Assembly: GCA_022559845.1 (NCBI GenBank)
Contig: CM040121.1
Location: forward strand, 348,662,243 to 348,726,242
DNA: 64,000 bases
DNA from: Amorphophallus konjac
Taxonomy: Eukaryota; Streptophyta; Magnoliopsida; Alismatales; Araceae
Reading direction: 5' to 3'
In this document: positions 46,399 through 57,499 of the stretch, piece after piece
Layout of the letters: the number at the start of each line of letters is the position of its first letter
How positions within the stretch are numbered: the first letter of the stretch is position 1
Position numbers and translations under genes: made by a program
The notes under the pieces: generated by a model
The model's database searches: none
Seen by the model: only the letters and a program-made list of their open reading frames with translations
Told to the model about the DNA's origin: nothing

Positions 46399-48351
46399 TC
46401 AACCTGCAAATTTGGGGACCCAAAGACTATTGGGTCTTATTAGTTTAGTGACACCTCTAGCAGATGCACTCCAAGGTTTCCAAGTTTTTCTATTATCAAA
46501 TTCCAAATCATGGCATTTATTCATAATATGACCCATTCTCCCACAATAATAACAGTGAATAGTAGATTTCAGATGTTTCTTGACAGAATAAACATTGAAT
46601 CTTTGTTGGTGGACTTTCGTTAAGATGGTTCTGCCATGGAGATTGTTACCTCTTTTTACATGCCAGCATTCAAATTTACCACATTCAAATTCATGGTGGC
46701 CAATTCTTCCATAAGGGAAATTTTTACTACCAAAAACATTTTTATTTACAGGGGAGTTTCCAAATTTTGAATTGACTCTCTTTCTTTGAGCATGCCAGCA
46801 ATGGGCTCCAATATGGCCCGACTTCCCATAGTAGTAACAGTGAATTTTCCTCTTCTGAACTGCATGGTGAGTGTTTTGAGTTTTTCCATCATGAACTTTC
46901 TTGGAGGCCAGCTCATCTAGCTTCATTGTTCTACACTCATGTATTTTCTGATCAGTTTTTCCACAGTAATGACATAAAAAGGTTTTTGTGTTTGCATGTG
47001 ACTGAATGGGGAAGCTTTCTCTAACATGCACTTGTTCAGGACAATTTTTAGAAACAAGAGAAACTTTAATAGCATCAGATGAAAATTTGGTTTTATGTTT
47101 GCTTTCACTCTTCTTCTGTTTTCCTCCATTTTTTGAATTTTTACTTTGTTCTTCACTTCTCTTCGCCATGAGCTGAAATACAGATGAAGTGGAAGGTTTT
47201 TCTTGTTCTGAACTTTTAACAAAAATAGTTTTCAATTTATTTCCATCAACCTTCTTCATTATTGGACTGTAACCCAGTCCCTCTTTCTGAAAATTTACAT
47301 TAGCTCCAAGCAGCTTATTCAAATTGTCTTTTCCTTTAACAAACTTTAACAGGGAATTCTTTAAATCTTCAATTTCAGTTTGCAAGGAGACAATATAGTC
47401 TTGACAGGAAATGACTTGATTATGCAAACCATCATTTAGACTTTTCAGAGTATCATTCTCCTGCGTTAACTTCAAATCTATATTCACTTCTTTTTCTTCC
47501 AAGACTGATTTTCCTCTTTCAAGAGTTAACCATTTTTCAGAGAGAACAGTATTCAGAACCATCAACTTTTTATTTTGATCTTTTAGATAACCATTTTTCT
47601 CAATCAATTTGTCTTGTCATTCATTAATTTCCTTTTTCTATTCAAGCAATGAATCATTTTCTTCTTTTAGGGATCTAATTAGATTCTTCTACATATTGTC
47701 ATCTGAATCAAGGTCTTCAATTAGTTCCCTTAAGAAAGCACATTCATTACATGAATTTTCATCTTTAGTAAGTTTGTTTCTTAAGCTTTCATTTTCAGAT
47801 TTCAAATTTTCTTTTTCAACTTTTAAGCGAGCAACTTCATGGATCATTTCTTTTCTCAACTTATTCTTTTCTGACTTGACTCTATCATATTTATTCAGTA
47901 AATGCTAATTCATGGAGAGTAAGTCATCATAACTAAAATTTGCAGCTTCAGAATTAACCTTGAAGGATGAGTCCTCGGACTGATCTCTGACCATCAGACA
48001 CATTTCTTCATCTCCAACAGATGTTCCCAACACTCTATTGATGATAGCCGCTGCACTCCTGCATTCATTGACATATGGAACATAGTTAGAGTCTATTGCC
48101 CTTTTGGTTAGATTTAGGGCCTTTTTATTTTCTTCAGATTTCAGTCTGCTAGAAGATTTCCATTGGGATTTATCCTCTCGAACTTCATATGGATTGTGAT
48201 CTATGAGTACCCATAAGTCAGAATTCAAATGTATCACATAGTCTCTGAAACGACCGTACCAGCCATAGAAATCCGAACCAGTGTATACAAGAATTTCAGC
48301 CATAAGAACAAGACAAAATAGATAGAGCAAATCAAGTCGCACCGAAACCAA
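46399..48351 (-). pseudogene. gag: gag of copia B with a run of zinc-knuckle-like motifs (broken)
   Basis: On the minus strand 48351-47905 carries a Gag N-terminus (YTGSDFYGWYGRFRDYV, ILVY start) and ends in a stop. A Lys/Glu-rich coiled-coil stretch with several stops follows in the same frame, then an open frame from 47607 to 46399. This last part has a coiled coil, then four knuckle-like motifs: CHYCGKTDQKIHEC (His replaced by Gln), CYYYGKSGHIGAHC (second Cys lost), FPYGRIGHHEFEC (both first Cys lost) and the intact CYYCGRMGHIMNKC. It ends SLWVPKFAG. Multiple stops make it non-functional as it stands. Confidence 0.75.
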
Positions 48352-48398
48352 ATCAAGGAACGAATCTGCAGGTTGTTAGACCTTTTGTGCAGAAACCT

Positions 48399-48410
48399 GC
48401 TCTGATACCA
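48399..48410 (-). other. Primer-binding site of copia B
   Basis: Minus strand TGGTATCAGAGC lies two bases from the 5' LTR. It matches initiator Met tRNA. Confidence 0.92.
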
Positions 48411-48412
48411 AT

Positions 48413-50305
48413 TGATGGGATGCAGCAATGATGCGTGTAGGATTTAGAGGGAGGGTGAATGAATCCCTCCAAAAATTTGACCGAATAAAAATCAATTAAC
48501 CCAAACGCAAGGGCCTGATTGAGTCAGATCATAGACTCGAATAACTGATGTGCACCAATGGACTTCGAAAGCCAAACTAAACTACTCGAGCCTAGTCATG
48601 CATCTATCGATTCAAAGGAGACAAGCATACTACACAGAACACAAGGAGTTTTTAGATGGTTCAGTCTGCTGCCTGCAGACCTACGTCCATCCCTCACTCC
48701 AAATCGAGTGAGGCTTCTTGCTGCCTAACAGCTTGAAATCGCTGTGTAATATAGCTTGCGTCCGATGAGCCTCACAGCTTGCTTACAAACAGCTGAGCAA
48801 CATAGCTTGCTATCCAGAGGATCCCTTCGCTGACCGCTGAGGATTACAGCTTAACCTCTGCAGCCACACAGCTTGAACAGAAAAATTAAGATAAGAAATA
48901 AAATGAAACGATGAAAATAGCTACAGAAAGCTGATAGTGAAAACTGATGAAATGACTCACACAGGAGCGAACTAGACTTGATTTGATCCAAGTACCAGTG
49001 GACAGACTATCAAAGATTCTATTTACGAACTCACTCTTTCTCTGTCTCTTTTTCTTCTTCCACAAGCTCTCTATTTCTTTCTTCTTCTTTTCCGCTCTCT
49101 GGACTGGGCAGTGAAAACCTGCTTCCTTCTTCTCTCTATTTTTTTTCTATCTTTTTCTGCCTGCAATCTGCAACTTCTTATATTCTCTTATTGGGCGCGT
49201 GGAGGAAGCACTCCCGCCCATATGCTTCCAGAAGGCTCTCAGCCACGTGTCACAATCTGAGCATTGTACCCTTCCACATGGCATTCTTTTGAAGGACGAT
49301 CCGCCTTGGATCACGTGCCCCTCCTCGGAGAGATAACTCTGTCAGAAATACAAGATGTTTGTCAAACACTTAGCACAGTTTGCACAGACGTAATGAGAGA
49401 GTAAACATAACATGCACTGAGTAGAAATATGCAATTCAACCATTGTACTGACTTAGTATAAGGTGATCAATTGATTGCACCGACATGATTCCACGAGGCA
49501 CATGAGGAAAACTATGCACTGAGTCAAAAAGTCTAAAAACATGCACTGACATATGAAGTGTCTAGAACAGCGGATGCACCGACTCAAAAAAAAATGTGTA
49601 GGACAGTAAATGCACCGGGTTGGATTTATGGTCCAAGCAAGAGTTGCACCGAGATGATGGAGAAGAATACACAGACAAAGAAAGATGTAAGACAAAGCTT
49701 GCACTGAGTCAAGAAATTCTGTCCAAGTCAAAACTTGCGTCGAGATGGCGATATCCTATCTAAGTGAAACCTTGCACCAAGATGGAAATATCCTATCTAA
49801 GTGAAACCTTGCACCGAGATGGGAATATCCTATCTAAGTGAGAAACTTGCACCGAGATGGAGGACAAGAATGCACTGACACTAAATGACAGAACTAAACA
49901 GTGCGTGCTGATCAAGTATTGCACGGACCTAAAACTTGCACCGACCCCGAGAGGTAAGATGCAAAGGCAAGATGTGCATCGACTTAAATGCGCATGCTGC
50001 ATTGAACTACACTGACCCGTTTATGTATGAGACAAGTAATGCACCGAGGAAGGAACGGGATGATAGTGTTTGTGTGTGAGCAGAAAACTTGCACCGAGAC
50101 AAGTACTTATACGTGAAATGCAGAACTAAGCTAGACTAGCACCGAGCTAGATTTCTAGCAGGACAACACATGCACTGACTATGATTTCTTTTATGAAATA
50201 ACATGCACCAGGTGAACCAAACATAACAGATATAATTGAAAGATTTAAACACTTTAATCTAAACATGATTCATAGATTGTCATTATCAAAACTAGGGTTC
50301 CAACA
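48413..50305 (-). repeat. 5' LTR of copia B
   Basis: It is 1,893 bp with the same array (about 49440-50210), G-boxes and TATA-like box as the 3' LTR, with scattered substitutions. Its right edge CCAACA is followed by the CCCAT target duplicate and pol of A. Confidence 0.9.
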
Positions 50306-50310
50306 CCCAT

Positions 50311-52100
50311 TTGGTTCCAATGATGGAAGAATTTTTAGGTCTGGGAATCAAGCTCCAGACTTTATTTCTTTCAAACTGACCCAATTCTTCATGCATAGCG
50401 TTTATCCAAGATTCATCTTTTAGGGCTTCTTCTATGGTTTTGGGTTCAATTTGTGAAACAAGTGCTACTAGGTCCTGATTATTTACATCTCTAAGAAAAG
50501 GCCTAGTTCTGGGGGGATCATGAAGATTTCCAATTATGTTTTCAGCATGATGATTTTTTAGAAATCTTACATTGTTAGAAGACTCACCTTGTTCGGTCGA
50601 CTGAAATATTGGATCGATCGACCTACCTTGGTCAGCACTGGAGTGTTCAGTTTGATCAAATGATTCTTCATTTTGCTTTTCTTCTAGAAACTATCCATCT
50701 TCTTTCTCCTTCCTGTCATCATTATTCAAATCAGTATGACTGAAGGTTTCATCAAACATTACATGAAGAGACTCTTCTACTAACTGATCATGAATATTAA
50801 AGACTCGATAAGCTCTAGACAATTCAAAATACCCTAAGAAAATCCCTAGACTACTTTTAACTTCAAATTTATCTAGGTCCCTTTTATCATTGTTATGAAT
50901 AAAACACTTGGAACCAAAGATTTTAAAACAAGCCAGGTTGGGTCTCTTACCCTTTAGAAGTTCATAAGGAGTTTTCAAGTGGACAGGTCTTACCATTGCC
51001 CTGTTAAGTATATAACAGGCAGTGTTTGCAGCTTCTACCCAAAACTTCTGTGGGAGTTGGCTCTCAATCAACATAGTCCTGGGCATTTCCACGATTGTTC
51101 TATTTCTTCTCTCTACAACTCTTTTTTGCTCTGGGGTCCTTGGAGATGAAAATTTATGAGTCAGTCCTTCTTTATTATAGAAATTAGAAAACAATGTATT
51201 TTCAAATTCTCCCCCATGATCAGATTAAATGATGCACACCTTGTGCTTATTTTCTTGTTTTATTTTGTTAAAGAAGATTTGAAATTCATCAAATGCATCA
51301 CTCTTATGAGCCAAAAAGAATAACCATGCAAACCTAGTGAAGTCAACTACAATGACATACCCAAATCTCTTACCAGTTAGACTTTGAGTCCTAGTAGGAC
51401 CAAACAAGTCCATATGCAGATGTTCTAAAGGTCTGGAAGATAAGGGTTCATGCCTTATTTTGAAAGATTTTCTAGTTTGCTTACCTAATGCACATGCATC
51501 ACAAATTTTTGAGTTTGCTTTGAAATTTATTTTAGGTATGCATCTAACTAACTCATGCTTGACTAATGTATTCAAAATAGTGTAGCTAGTATGGCCTAAC
51601 TTTCTATGCCAATGGAAGACATTTTTTTAGAATTTGTAGTCAAATAAAGATTTGATGCAAAATTTTCATCTATGTTCACTATGTACACATTGTTGACTCT
51701 ATGGCCTACAAATTTTATTGAATCAGAATTGAGTTTAAAAATCTTACATTCACAATCATCAAAAGTGACCCTGTGACCCTTATCACAGAGCTGGCTAATG
51801 CTTAGCAGGTTATGCTCGAGACCCTCAACATGTAAAACATTCTCAATTGTGTTGGAGGGACACTTACCGACAGTGTCGGAGCCTATGATCTTACCTCTGT
51901 TCTTCTCTCCAAACTTAACTATTCCACCAACTTTTATTTCCAACTTGCTGAATTTGGCATTGTCTCCAGTCATGTGCCTCGAGCAGCCACTATCAAGATA
52001 CCACCGGTTGTCCTTGGCTACCAGGCTTTCCTACAAAGCAATTTATGCAAAAACTTTTAGAACTCAAGATAAGTTGGGTCCACATACATCATTAAGACTC
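50311..52100 (-). pseudogene. pol: pol of copia A, first part: protease, integrase, RT start (broken)
   Basis: On the minus strand the protease motif WYLDSGCSRHMTGD is intact (DSG at 51986-51994). The frame then runs to 51596, where a run of seven T (minus A7, 51622-51628) marks a frame change. The integrase follows, with zinc-region cysteines (CDACALGKQTRKS), the first Asp in HMDLFGPT, a TAA near 51222 just before SDHGGEF, and the Glu in the EQKRVVERRNRT segment. After more linker with another stop near 50688, the RT start is cut by element B. There are at least three lesions. It is a Sirevirus-like pol, closely related to that of C. Confidence 0.83.
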
Positions 52101-54150
52101 TTCAACAAATCTTTCAGAATCCAAATCTGTTTGACCGTTTTCTTTTGATTGACATGTTTGTTTAGTTTTTTATTACTGTCATTCCTTTTCTTAGCAACCT
52201 TTTGATTTGATTTGGCTTGATGATTCTTGATGTGTTTGTTATTTTGCTGCCCAAAATTATTTCTGTGCCTATTAACAAACTCCCTTGCCTTGTAAGAATT
52301 GTATGCATTGAAGGCATTTTGATTATAAGAGGAGTAAGTCCTCGTCGGTTTGGGCACATTGAAATTTTTGTTATTCGCATTGTGAAATGTTGGGCTTGTT
52401 TTCTTCTTAGAAATGTTTGCCTTAGTGTTTCGCTGTTCCTGTTCACAGCCTTCATTGGGTTAGCAACATTTTTAATTTCAGAAGTGTAAGTGTTGCTGGT
52501 TGAGCTAGATGGAGTGTCCAGCTTCTCTTTACCTTTACTAGCACAAAAGGTGATAGTCTTGAATTCAAAAGGTTTTTTATTAGATGGATCAAAACCTAGG
52601 TCTTCTTTATTGAAATTGACTTTCATCCCTAGCATGGTGTCTAGGTTTGATTTCCCTTGGACAAATTTCTCCAATGTTTCCTATTTATCTTTCAAATCTT
52701 TTTGAAGTTTTTCATAGGTTTTCTGAAGTTCGGAGTTAACTCCATTTATAGCTTCATTTTTCTCAGAAATCAACCTATTCTCATTTTGAATTTCCTGGAC
52801 CTTCAATCTAAACTCATCAAACAGTTTCTGAATCCTTTCATTTTCTTCTCTAAGATTTTCATTTTCTTTTCTAAGTTAGCTTATATTTTCCAATTCTATT
52901 TTGAGATTTTCCTTTTCTTTTTGAATGGTTTCCTTATCCTCAATAACAACATTCAATTTTCCTTTTAGAGCTCTATGTTCCTTACTCAGACAATTATGCT
53001 TAGCAAGAAGCTCACCATATTCAATTTCCCAATCATCAATAGTAAAATTTTTGAAGAGGTTGCTTACCTCTTCATCTCTTTGAGCCACAAGGCACAATCC
53101 TTCTTCATCTCCTTTGGAAGATTCCCCTTCAATGATTTCCTCCTCTTCACTCCAGGTAGATACCATGGCTTGAGGTTTCTTCTTCTTGCCCTTGGGGTTC
53201 TTCCTCAACAACTCAGGACACTCTCCTTTCATGTGACATGTTTTCTTACAGTGATAACAAGTGATCTTATCAGAAATTTTATTCTTATCAAACTTGAAGT
53301 TCGAAGACTTACCTTTCTGTTGTGGCCTCTTTTTCTTAAAGATTTTATCTCTAGATTTGAGGAACTCTGAAAAATGTCTGGTCAACATGGCCTATTGATG
53401 ATCATCTAAATCAGAAAGGTTTTCAGAATCATCACTACCTTCTTCATTGCTCTCGCACCCTTTGAGAGCTATTGGCTTCTTCTTGTGCTCCTCTCCATTT
53501 GGTTTGAAGTTGATTTCGTATGTCATCAAGGAGCCAATCAAATCATCTACCGACATGGTTGTCAGATCCCTGGAATCTTCAATGATAGTGGCCTTAGTGT
53601 GCCACGCTGGGGGAAGGGACCTGAGTATCTTCCTAACAATGTCACTGTCAGAATAATCCTTGCCTAATGCTCTATAATTATTAGTAAGTTCTTATAGTCT
53701 AGAAAACATATCACTGATAGTCTCATCATACTTCATCTTAAACATTTCGTATTCAGAAACCAGAATGTTTACCTTTGTAGCTCTTACTTGGGACGTTCCC
53801 TCATATATCAATTCTAGCTCGTCCCACATTTGCTTAGCTGATTTGCATGCAGAAATTATGGAGTACTGGTTTGGATGAACAGCATATTGCATCACGTTCA
53901 TCGCGCTCCAATTGACCGTTGACAATCGAACTTGTTCTCTGGTCCATACGTTTTCATCTTCAGGTAGCTGAAATGGACCATGGCTGATCACCCTCCAAGA
54001 TCATGGCTCTGTGCTTGCAGAAACACTTCCATCTTGATTTTTCAATAAAGATAATTCGATCTATCAAAAAATGGTGGATGATTAATAGAATGACCCTCAG
54101 CTATGAAACTACGACCATTGCCATTTTTAGCTCTTCCCTAGTCGTTGGAC
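52101..54150 (-). pseudogene. gag: gag of copia A (broken)
   Basis: Read on the minus strand it has a degraded N-terminus next to the primer site. An open UBN2-type capsid stretch follows (53991-53692; QMWDELELIYEGTSQVRATK), then stops. Next is a frame with a zinc knuckle (CYHCKKTCHMKGEC, 53388-52876), in which the residue before His is changed from Gly to Cys. A Glu/Lys-rich coiled coil with stops follows, and a basic Asn/Lys-rich tail reached through a frame change near 52400. The order matches gag of C. It is dead. Confidence 0.78.
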
Positions 54151-54168
54151 CTCATTTTGGGAAGCCTA

Positions 54169-54180
54169 GCTCTGATACCA
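54169..54180 (-). other. Primer-binding site of copia A
   Basis: Minus strand TGGTATCAGAGC lies two bases from the LTR at 54183. It sets the orientation of the whole 47-kb nest. Confidence 0.92.
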
Positions 54181-54182
54181 AC

Positions 54183-56598
54183 TGTTGAGAATGGCAAGGC
54201 GGATCTAGAGGGGGGGATGAATAGATCAGCCCCTTTAAAAATGAATAGCTAAGAAAAATCACGCTAAGCTCGGCTTAGATGAATACCAACTACGAAACAG
54301 TAGCAAGTCTTGTTAGTGCAAACGAGTAGACACACTTAGGAACACCTAAGGCGCACCCACAGTGAAGCGATATACTAGAACTGGTACGAGGTGGATGACT
54401 AGCCCAAGGACTGCCTCACACAAGGTGAATAACCTTTTGATATATCGAGTTTAAAATGTGAACGGGATAGAAGAAATTGGAAATCAAACACACTGCACAG
54501 TTACTTTTTTAGGTGGTTCGATTGCTTCCAGCAATCTACGTCCACCCCTCACCCAATCTAGGTGAGGCTTCCTTGCACTAGCAAGCACGGACCAAGTTCA
54601 TTACACCAGCTGATACACAGCTTGACACTGGAGGAACAACCTCCTCCTTTCCTCTGACAACCGAGAGGGAAAACTATGCTCAACAGCCCGTTGAACACAC
54701 CCCTAACTCTAGCCAGTAGAGCTAGAAACACTACACTACGGTAGCCCACGAGGAATACCCTAGCACCCCTAGTAAACAAACCAGACCGTGATCAGTAACC
54801 CACCAATCACACCACTGATTAGTGCATCAATGCACTATCAGAGAACTACAATATGAATCAAATTGAAGAGCAAGCAAAGAACACAACGAATGAAAGATAA
54901 AAAGTACAGCAGTGGAGAAAAATGAATGTTGCTCTAAACTTGGTTCAAGAGCTTTTTCTGGAAGCCTTCTCGAACTGCTCAATCTCTCTTCTTCTTCTTC
55001 AATCTCTCTCCCTTTCCCTTTCTCTTTCTTTTTCTATTTCTCACGAACTGGCACTCTCTAGCTCTCTTTCTTTTCCTTCGAAGAACACTCTCATAACAGA
55101 TTCAGATGATTTTTCTCTCCCGCCTTCGTTGGCTTTGAACAGAGTGAACACCTGTATATATATAGACCATTTGAATCTTCGACCTGACATTTATTTGAAT
55201 TTTCATTTTTCTAAAACTCTTGGAGGGAATGTTCTGACATTTCAACCTCGTACGAACCTGTCAGGTGCCTGGGATCATGTGCCAATGATTGGGAATCGAA
55301 GGCATGTGACTCCCTTAAGTTTTCCATGCTCGAATCCATTTGTTACCCTTGACAGGGTATTTTTCACCCTTACACGGCTATTTGTCTACCTTAGGTAGCC
55401 ATTGGTCACCCTTAGTAGCCGTCGCCTTAAATCCTCTGCCACTGAGCTTGAGCCGTCGCCTTTAGTCATTTGTCACCACTAAAGGGCTATTTTTCAACGT
55501 TGCTTCCTTCATCTGACCGAGTCCACTGGCTGGCTCTGCGTTGACTCTTGACATTGACTGTTCCATGTTGACTGGTCATCTTGACTGGCATTGATCTTCA
55601 CTGAAGTTGATCTTGACTTGGTCAATTTTTAGTGGGTTGACTTTGACTAAAGTCATCTTGACAAGCATTGCCATTGACTAGAGTCAACCATCTTCTTCTC
55701 TTGGTCTTCTCCTCTCTCTCCTCATTAGTGCTGGATCGAACTGGCTGTGATTCCCTTCACTTGAAGCAGCTATTTTTCACCATTGTATAGCTATTTGTCA
55801 CATATAATAGCTATTTTTCACCGTTATGCATCCATTATTCACCCTTAGCTTCATAGGACCGACCCCAATGATCTTCTTTCAATGTTGAAGGTTTTCTTGT
55901 AAGTGGAGTTGACTCCAAGACTTCATGGAGTCGACTTCTCTTCTTTACTTTTCAAGCCTTCAGCCTTATCACCCATTTTTCACCATTAAGAGGCATTTTA
56001 CACCGATACGGAGCCATTTGTCACCGATACGGGACTATTTTTCACCGATTCGGGTCCATTTATCACTGGTACACCAACATATTTCAGCGAAGTCTTCTTC
56101 AACTGGCGGGTGTTATTGCGTCGACTCCACTGTCCTCTTGCGTCGACTCAGCCTTAACAATCTTCACTTGCTTTTTGTTCTGGCGTCCATATTTCAGCCT
56201 TAGAAGCTATTTTTCACCCATATGGACCTATTTGTCACCACTAAGGACCTATTTGTCACCTTTAGAGGCTTATTTGTCAGCGATATGTTCTTTAACTAGC
56301 GGGTGCATCTGGTAGAGCTCAAGTCGACTTCATGATTCCTCAAGTCGACTTCCTCTTCATAGATCTTTCTTGTAGCACCTCCTTTCAAATAATAACTGTC
56401 TGACATCATATTTTCATCATGCGAACAACCTGGAAACATCTTTTATTAAACAATTGCAGTCTGAAAATATATAAAATGTGCGGAACATTGATTAACAAGT
56501 TATGCAGAATTGCATTTTTGTATTATCATACTTAGAACCAAAATGACCAAATGACTTCTTGTTGCATTGACATCATCAAAACAAAACTATACCCAACA
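54183..56598 (-). repeat. 5' LTR of copia A
   Basis: It is 2,416 bp, with the same parts as 9509-11874: W-box cluster at about 55540-55690, motif array at about 55770-56290, TATA at 55154-55165. Differences include a local duplication of a CAAGTCGACTTC segment near 56318-56352 and many point changes. Confidence 0.87.
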
Positions 56599-57094
56599 GT
56601 ATGCACACCTATACATGCATTTGCGAACATGTGTAAGTAGATTAGCACATAGAGGTTTATTTCTTCATTCAGAATTGTATGCATAGGTTAGTTTTCAATT
56701 GAACGTGTATGTTGTATGCGCCCACGAGTGCTTTTGCATTATTTAAAAATTCAATGTTGTTTAATTGAGGATATACTATCGTTGCATTATTCAATCATTC
56801 ACTTGTTTATTGACTCATCATATTCTGGGAAGATTTCGGCAGCACCTCCCTATAAGTAATAGATCCGCCCCCCGAACAAACATGAATAAATAAGCATACA
56901 AGTGTAAGCATGCAATCTAACACAAAGGGGGAAGGGCGATGAAGAATAATAAGAGACCGTGATCGCCACCAAGGGCTAACAGTGGGAAAAGACTATAAGA
57001 AGTGAGAGAGGCCTGTTGCGTACCTTTGAAAAGGGGGAAAACACGGTCGAAGAACAACCGCAACACCGATCACGCTTAAGAAATGGGTGCGGGA
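56599..57094. other. Old repeat-derived flank, no gene seen
   Basis: A/T-rich sequence includes a motif around 56830-56870 (TTTCGGCAGCACCTCCC, then TATAAGTAATAG) of a kind common in plant gypsy LTRs. It is probably the continuation of 8660-9508, split by element A. The flank ends where the LTR of I begins. Confidence 0.4.
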
Positions 57095-57244
57095 TGATGT
57101 GGCACAGCCCAGGGATGATGAAGTATGACTTAATGAGCCTAGGACCTAGACCCGCAAGCATACAAGCACATTCAACGAACTTACGCTAGCGGCTTACTCG
57201 CACGGCACATACGATCTCTCGGTGGTACCAGGGGCTGATGGCGA
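57095..57244 (-). repeat. 3' LTR of gypsy I, left fragment
   Basis: It starts TGATGTGGCACAG, comparable with the left edge of E (TGATGTGACACG), and breaks at the GGCGA target site (57240-57244) of solo LTR F. Confidence 0.75.
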
Positions 57245-57499
57245 TGTTGTACCCCTTGTGCTTTGATGACTATGTTTTGTTTTAATGATAGCAACATGAA
57301 TGAGTCACCATATTGTTTTGTTAAGGACAACACATTGAGTCACCATATTGTTCTGTGGAGATATATGCATTAACTGTGAGCATGGTGCATCAACAGTGTG
57401 GATTGCATTGCATCGGTGCATATTCTGCATTGAGTGGTCTTGCATTGCATCGGTGCATCAACAGTAGCTGCATGCATGAGTTAGTGCATGGCCTGATCT

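Larger units (their letters stand above)
39803..50305 (-). mobile_element. Non-autonomous Sirevirus-like copia element B (no pol), nested in pol of A
   Basis: LTRs (39803-41697 and 48413-50305) flank a gag-like region and a post-pol type ORF, but no protease, integrase, RT or RNase H. CCCAT is duplicated at 39798-39802 and 50306-50310, and the RT frame of A continues across it. The primer site at 48399-48410 sets the minus orientation. The LTRs differ by a few percent at most by eye. Confidence 0.9.
9509..56598 (-). mobile_element. Sirevirus-like Ty1/copia element A, host of nested elements B, C, D and E
   Basis: Both LTRs are present (9509-11874 and 54183-56598). The primer site lies next to the right LTR, so the element reads on the minus strand: gag about 54150-52100, pol about 52100-50311, then B, then the rest of pol 39797-38437, then a noncoding tail interrupted by C. 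Its own sequence is about 11.8 kb. Gag and pol carry many stops and frameshifts. The LTRs differ by many substitutions and indels, so this is the oldest element of the nest. No perfect 5-bp target duplication is seen: the flanks read GTAGGCA (left) and GTATGCA (right). Confidence 0.85.

Noticed and set aside
9509..56598. A tandem set of separate elements instead of a nest
   Set aside because: Reading frames and target duplications join exactly across B, C, D and E, which only nesting explains.
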